64,000 nucleotides of DNA from Aminobacter aganoensis. Its GTDB lineage: Bacteria > Pseudomonadota > Alphaproteobacteria > Rhizobiales > Rhizobiaceae. Positions within the stretch are counted from its first letter, which is position 1. The number at the start of each line of letters is the position of its first letter. The DNA is taken from positions 1 to 64,000 of the forward strand of contig NZ_JACHOU010000023.1 of the NCBI RefSeq assembly GCF_014206975.1, written 5' to 3'. Positions 63,662 to 64,000 of the stretch are shown piece after piece. The notes under the pieces were generated by a model. It was not told the origin of the DNA and made no database searches. It saw only the letters and a program-made list of their open reading frames with translations. The position numbers and the translations under genes were made by a program.

Positions 63662-64000
63662 GCGACCATGCCCACGACCAGCAGTGCGCCGAGGATTGCG
63701 ACGACGTCTTCGATCAGCGCCGCCGGCAGGTCCTTGCCGCCGAACGACTGGGCCAGGCTCGACCGCACCGCCGCGCCGCCGAGCGTGCCGAGGATGGCAC
63801 CGATGACACCTGCAGCCAGTCCGCCGATCGGCGCACCTCCCACCGTGCCGAGAACGGCGCCGGCGAGGGCGCCCATGACGATGCGGGTGGCGAACTGCAC
63901 CGGCACCTTGCGGCTTGGGGTCGACGGCAACTGGTCGGTGACGAGTTCGGCGAGGGCCAGCACGGTGAAGATCGCCAGCGTGATCCAGTGTCCCATGAAG
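63658..64000 (-). CDS. DUF4126 membrane protein, partial
   Basis: The frame runs off the right edge. The visible C-terminal 112 residues (ALAELVTDQLPSTPSRKVPV, then Gly/Ala-rich segments GGLAAGVIGAILGTLGGAAV) are typical of DUF4126 membrane proteins, which carry more N-terminal residues than are visible here; the internal Met at 63996 is unlikely to be the start. It overlaps the FAD oxidoreductase start, so they form an operon. Function unknown. Confidence 0.8.
   Translation of the reverse strand, partial: FMGHWITLAIFTVLALAELVTDQLPSTPSRKVPVQFATRIVMGALAGAVLGTVGGAPIGGLAAGVIGAILGTLGGAAVRSSLAQSFGGKDLPAALIEDVVAILGALLVVGMVA

Overview
The window is GC-rich chromosomal DNA (one backbone line I counted, 22141-22200, is 40/60 G+C) from an alphaproteobacterium of the Rhizobiales, most like Mesorhizobium/Aminobacter in the Phyllobacteriaceae. 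The evidence is a succinoglycan-type exo locus, the cell-cycle genes sciP, ctrA and chpT next to an eipA (DUF1134) gene, a fused trpE(G) with a short trpL leader, a NolR-like ArsR regulator and a membrane-bound PQQ glucose dehydrogenase.

Region 1 (1-13904) is an exopolysaccharide locus. It holds the end of a UDP-glucose dehydrogenase gene, two GT4 glycosyltransferases, a Wzx/ExoT-type flippase, a polysaccharide pyruvyl transferase, then exoL-exoA-exoM-exoO-exoN-exoP in the order of the succinoglycan locus, and finally a PPP-type phosphatase gene. No Wzy polymerase or priming transferase is inside the window. The UDP-glucuronate gene and the GT4 genes suggest a polymer sharing the succinoglycan backbone but with a different side chain.

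Region 2 (14170-21610) is a decayed prophage or island inserted at the 3' end of a tRNA-Met gene. A 20-bp direct repeat bounds it. Inside are an integrase C-terminal fragment, a multiply frameshifted tail-spike gene, a second copy of the spike C-terminus, an endolysin remnant and a beta-barrel remnant. Between these lie intact lower-GC genes for surface-glycan work: a GT61 glycosyltransferase, a SAM methyltransferase, an AT3 acyltransferase and a sulfotransferase-like protein, plus a truncated second methyltransferase.

Region 3 (21914-34855) holds an oxidoreductase, small envelope proteins and mnmA, then the cell-cycle block sciP ... fliJ-like / ctrA / response regulator / chpT / eipA. A coiled-coil membrane protein, an rRNA methyltransferase-type SpoU enzyme, an ArsR regulator and a HugZ-like haem protein follow.

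Region 4 (35000-51219) is housekeeping and accessory metabolism: an SDR, a GNAT, a glutathionyl-hydroquinone reductase, a Nudix hydrolase, hydrolases, a winged-helix/TM/TPR protein, leuA with a leucine leader peptide and attenuator, an AbrB-family membrane protein and a TctC-type binding protein. A metal module closes it: a multicopper oxidase overlapping a ZIP transporter gene behind a Fur-family-like palindrome, with a convergent CDF exporter.

Region 5 (51247-64000) contains trpE(G) with its trpL leader and attenuator, a BtuC-F-D type transporter behind a cobalamin riboswitch, an MFS exporter, gcd, a MarR regulator, a PEP-mutase/isocitrate-lyase-family enzyme, an FAD disulfide oxidoreductase with an apparent in-frame C-terminal deletion, and a DUF4126 gene cut by the window edge.
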